This document shows, in pieces, positions 60,324-64,000 of a stretch of 64,000 bases of DNA. Both the position numbers and the translations under genes were made by a program. Within the stretch, counting starts at the first letter, position 1. Each line of letters starts with the position of its first letter. This stretch comes from Coniella vitis (Eukaryota > Ascomycota > Sordariomycetes > Diaporthales > Schizoparmaceae): assembly GCA_011317545.1 (NCBI GenBank), contig WUJK01000002.1, positions 310,001-374,000 on the forward strand. Direction: 5' to 3'. The notes below the pieces were generated by a model. That model was given only the letters and a program-made list of their open reading frames with translations. It had not been told where the DNA came from and searched no databases.

Positions 60324-61333
60324 TCATGTCGAAGGCGCTCGAGAGAAGAAGGAATCCAACGTCTTCTGCTTCTCGTCGTAGCGCGCACTGCCAATGCCAC
60401 TGCGGGTCTTTTTCAAGCCCTGCAGATGATCGGTGCAATTGATGGACTTCACAAGCAACTGGATGTCGGGAGGCGGAAGAGTGTTCAAGGCATCACCAGG
60501 TTTCCGAGATGATTTCAACCCCAAAGCATCATCAGACCCTGCAACAGGAGGAGATACATCAACTGGGTTGAAGTGTGTTGCTGCAGCCGAAAGCTCTGCT
60601 GGCAGCGAGAGGCGCATTTCCAACACCACGTAACCAGTGTTGGACCATGAAGCCAGCCATTCGGAGCCGCTATGCGCATTGCCAGACTTTGCAAATCTGA
60701 CCAATTGACCGGGACCAAACCGCATCAGCAGGCTCCTCAACAAAACATTGAGGATAATGCCATGCGCTACAATGGCAATGGAACCAGGTTTCGCAGCTGT
60801 TGCAGCCTGGGCCACTGTTGCCGAGAAGTAACCATCGAGAAATTGGTCGATCCGAAGCTTCATGGACTGCCTCGACTCTGGCTCGGTCCAAGCAGTGCTG
60901 CTTAACGCGCCGCCCCTCAAGCTGGAACGGGTGCCGAAGCGGACGCCCTCCTCGGAGCCAAAGTCTTTCTCTCTTAGCATGGGCAGCTGTACAACCTGCG
61001 GAACCTCTTGAGCCCCTTGCACGTCAAGCTGAGCTTGCGCAACAGCTTCTGCGGTCTTGACGGCACGCTGCAAGTTGGAAGCGAAAATGTACTCGATCGG
61101 TCCCAGCGTAGCAGCGTTCGCAGCAAGATGGGCGCCGAGGCGCTTTGCTTGGAGAACGCCATGGTTGGTCAACGGCGAGTCGCGAGAGCCTGCGCTTGAG
61201 GACGGTCAGCTGCGTTCAGGAAAAAGCGCGACGGGCAGAATAAAGGAGGCAAAAAGTCGGTTGAGACGTACTAGAGGCCGGCAACATTGTCGGCGGACTC
61301 GCCATGGCGAATCAACAGCAGGTGAAGCGCCAT
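60324..61333 (-). CDS. Histidine phosphatase (phosphoglycerate-mutase-like) with C-terminal PIP-like motif, 310 aa
   Basis: Two exons: 61333-61272 and 61194-60324; the 77-bp intron splits a Tyr codon and restores NVAGLYAGSRDSPLTNHG. The N-terminal MALHLLLIRHGES has the catalytic His of the RHG motif (residues 9-11). The substrate-binding region SRDSPLTNHG, the FASNLQRAVKTAE helix and the second His in IVAHG follow, so the branch-1 histidine phosphatase fold is complete (about residues 1-215). After it comes a poorly conserved tail of about 95 residues ending in QKTLDSFF (about 297-304) near the C-terminus, which fits the PCNA-interacting pattern Q-x-x-[ILM]-x-x-F-F. Substrate unknown. No signal peptide. 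Confidence 0.88.
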
Positions 61334-62488
61334 TGTGGTTCAGCCAGGCGAATCCAGATCGTTGACGTAGAGAGAGCGCGTGTCTTGGTAACAGAGGCTG
61401 CACGCCTCGTGAGCCGGGAAGCACCTCTTACATGGCCTCAATCACAGCCGAGCCCGATAAACAGCATCTGATTCAGTGAGAACTGGTGCTGGCCATATCA
61501 AAAATGCGAGCTTCCAGTCGTAGAATGGACTGTCGCAGGATTGGTTGAATGGAAGAGAAAAGTTTGAGGTCAGACCTCAAGCTGCTGCAGGGTTTTGTGG
61601 AAGAGGGGCTGGCCGCCCTAAGATACGCTGCTAGCTCTACTATCCTAGTAATTTTTCAGTGCGCACTGTGGAGCGCCCAACGGGGTTGTCTGGCAGCCTG
61701 GCAGCCCTGGGGGCGCAGCAGGAACTTACAGGGCCCAGCGGACTATTGACCTGCTAGGCCGTCGTAGACCGCAAATTGTGAAGATCTGGCAGCGCCAATT
61801 CGAACAGTTCTGCATCAAAGCATCAAGCATCAGCACCAAGAAGACAACTTGAGGCCACGTTGTGCTTGCCACCCGTCCACTGGGAAGGTCAGAACTGCAT
61901 CCTGAAGATGAGTCAATCGGTGATAGCACAATTTCAGTCATGTTGTAATCTGTCCACTGGAGGTCGTCTGCCTCGGAAACGCACCATCATGACCGTGACA
62001 CTCTCAAGCAACAACGGGTCTGTTCTAGGCACAGCCCCAGATCCACTTTTTGCTGAAGGGACTATACATAGTATGTCTGATGAGGACACGCGAAAGCGGG
62101 AGCCTTTCTCTACCGGGAGATGAGTGAATCCTACCCTGGAGATGCTTGCAAAGGAGAGTGAGCCACACGGCGAATGCGTGTATCGTAGTCGGCAGGACAG
62201 CCAACTCCATCTAACGTGAACGACCCCACGGTCAATAGACACACTTGTGGTTGCCTAAAGGATCTGGCCAACTGGCCTTACTTAGAGAAGCTAATACTAT
62301 ATGCTACTACGTGAGCTGTATCATCTTGAGTTAATTATAAAAACTCGCTCGTTGGCACTGAAGCGAGACTGTCGACAATGCTACTCACCTTCCAAGCGGT
62401 TGAGCTGGTCTAGAGTTCGTCATTCCCGTAGCACATCACGATCCAAAGCCTTGAATCTCCAGCGCAGGGAACAACAGGCTCGTACACC
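61334..62488. other. Divergent intergenic region
   Basis: 1,155 bp between the phosphatase (minus) and the Arf-like gene (plus), holding both promoters. Short frames on both strands show nothing recognisable. Confidence 0.6.
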
Positions 62489-64000
62489 ATGAGTTCTTTT
62501 CAAGTCACAGGGTTCGCCGGTGAGTTCTGAGCAGAAACGTCTTATTGTTTCGACACACGAGTCGGTGACGACTAACGCTGATTGCGTGGACTACGATGTG
62601 TAGGAATCAAGCAGTGGCTCTCGAGGGATGCCAGGCGCCCACTTCAAATACAAGTCGGTGGCTTTAGCGGAACTGGAAAGACAGAGCTGCTGTACACCTT
62701 CAAAGAAGTCGTATACCCCAAATACAAACGCCAGTATGACAACTTTGCGCCATTTAATCGAGAGATCATCCCTTATCCCACTGGCTGGGAGCTGACACTA
62801 TACGATATCTCGGGTCTGTCTCTTTTCCACCATCTCATCTCGACATTCAAGGCTTTAGCCATAATTTCTTTTGGCTAACCCAATTGCTGCCCGCTGCCAG
62901 AGATGTGCTCCCCCTTCATCATGTCAAAAGGACTCAACTACTTCATGACAGAAGACACGCTCAACTGGTACACGCACAGCGTCAAGTACGATTTTCCCTC
63001 ATGGCTCCCAGACTACATCATCTACATGAAGCAAAAGGGATCTCGGTACATCTGGATCATTCTCACCCAGCAAGATTTAGTGCCAGCAGAGGACCGCGCG
63101 ACGGTGGTGGCCCAACACAGAGAGGCTCTGGAGAAGACCCTCAAAGAACAAGCAGCGCCAGCTGGCATCACTTGGTTTTTCCACGACGACCCTGGCTTCA
63201 GCGCCAAGTCTGGCAAATACGTAAAGGCGTTCGTGGACAAGTTCATGGGCGACGTGCGTCAACTGGACAGGCAGATGAAGCTGGAATTTGATCAGCAGAG
63301 GGATCAGGCACTGCTAGAGAAGCCGAGTGACCAAGTCCTCCGGGAAAGGGTCGCGCAGGCCGACATCAAACCTGCGCATGGGTTCTGGGAGGCGTTCTTG
63401 TCCGCGGAAATGACAACGTGGGACCATGTCGACCATCTCCAGGCCGGTTATCTTGTCTTGTTGGAGTCGCTGCAGCAGAAACACGGTCTGCTCAAGTGCT
63501 CGGCCACTTTTCTGAGCCACCTTGCCCGTCTGCGGAAAACGAAGCCAGACGTCTTTAAGAACTCGGCTCACCTGTAAGTTGCGGCACTACTGCACCGTAT
63601 GCGGGTAATGGGATCGATCTGACGCTGCGGCAATAGCACCATGACGGCTTTCTGGGTCATCCAGCTTCGAGTCGCAATCTTCCAGTACCAATACGACGTC
63701 AACGACGGACAAGCCCCTGGCCAGGATGACTTTCGGTCTGTTCTCTTGCACACGCCCTCTCTCCTCTACGGCCGTCTGTGGTCCTTCTACTACTCCAAAA
63801 CGGCTCTCTTTGCACCCAGGGCGCGTGAAACCTTCGTGATGCCCGACCTCCAGCCATTCCCACAGGTCACCAGGGCACTGGTCGACGCCATAGCGCAGGG
63901 GCAAGGCGACGTAGCAGAAGACGAGAGCATGCCTGCGTTGCCAGAGGATCCAAGCGCGCTCGTCGGTCCGGAACGCTTGCCGCGGTGGGCACTGGCGGTG
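62489..64000 (+). CDS. Atypical Arf-like GTPase-domain protein, partial at window end
   Basis: Four exons so far: 62489-62519, 62604-62813, 62901-63573 and 63637 to beyond 64000; introns of 84, 87 and 63 bp. The N-terminus (GIKQWLSRDARRPLQIQVGGFSGTGKT) has a P-loop G-F-S-G-T-G-K-T (about 30-37) of the Ras/Arf type. The switch II equivalent reads YDIS followed by Glu in this model, not D-x-x-G. The base-recognition site is TQQD where Arf proteins have NKQD. A C-terminal helical region contains FWEAFLSAEMTTWDHVDHLQAGYLVLLE and, after the last intron, TAFWVIQL and LWSFYYSKTALFAPRARE. I recall the same GTPase plus W-D-H domain layout in uncharacterised fungal Arf-superfamily proteins. The 62814 donor (GTCTGT) is weak, so that junction is the least certain. 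The 3' end is outside the window. Confidence 0.75.

Noticed and set aside
1..64000. CRISPR array, prokaryotic operons or integrons
   Set aside because: Introns, fungal families and RIP show a eukaryotic genome; no regularly spaced repeats seen.

Overview
The window is nuclear DNA of a filamentous ascomycete (Pezizomycotina). A plant-associated Sordariomycete is likely but not proven. The grounds are short introns (about 55-160 bp, GT...AG with CTAAC/CTGAC-like branch sites), a fungal gene set (CON-6, DBP6, GPI3, ATL1, pectin lyase) and two long AT-rich islands that almost lack CpA and TpG, the signature of repeat-induced point mutation (RIP).

Layout. (1) 1-7250: RIP-degraded island with a minus-strand Ty3/Gypsy fragment and its LTR, the RNase H-integrase-chromodomain half of a second Gypsy family, an unassigned stretch and a Tc1/mariner-type transposase relic. 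(2) 7304-17522: single-copy DNA with a broken type-B carboxylesterase at the island edge, a 672-residue membrane protein of unknown function, a cytochrome P450 and a 211-residue fungal hypothetical. (3) 17523-45203: a 27.7-kb nested retrotransposon island. Target-site duplications (TSDs) let much of the insertion order be read: copy A (18555-34875) was split by antiparallel copy B (24483-32951, TSD CTAGA). B later received a solo LTR (26276-26760, TSD TATAA) and a 522-bp TRIM-like element (31647-32168, TSD CTTAT). Copy A also carries a foreign GC-rich solo LTR (21319-21609, TSD GTAAG). Copy D (36465-44090, TSD GCTAT) is complete and sits in an older fragment. (4) 45204-64000: euchromatic genes: pectin lyase, CON-6-like protein, GPI-anchored-type surface protein, GPI3/PIG-A, DBP6, a family 2 glycoside hydrolase, an ATL1 alkyltransferase-like protein, a histidine phosphatase with a C-terminal PIP-box-like motif, and an atypical Arf-like GTPase that runs off the window.

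How parts relate. gpi3 and dbp6 are divergent and share a 458-bp promoter region. atl1 and the phosphatase are convergent. The secreted enzymes (esterase relic, pectin lyase) lie next to the islands, as in fungal genomes with repeat-rich accessory compartments. The most novel signal is an antisense reading frame of about 200 codons between the chromodomain and the 3' LTR of the main Gypsy family. It is kept in three copies, and its diverged C-termini still read in frame. Other unusual features are the TRIM-like element and LTR variants that share ends but differ in their centres.
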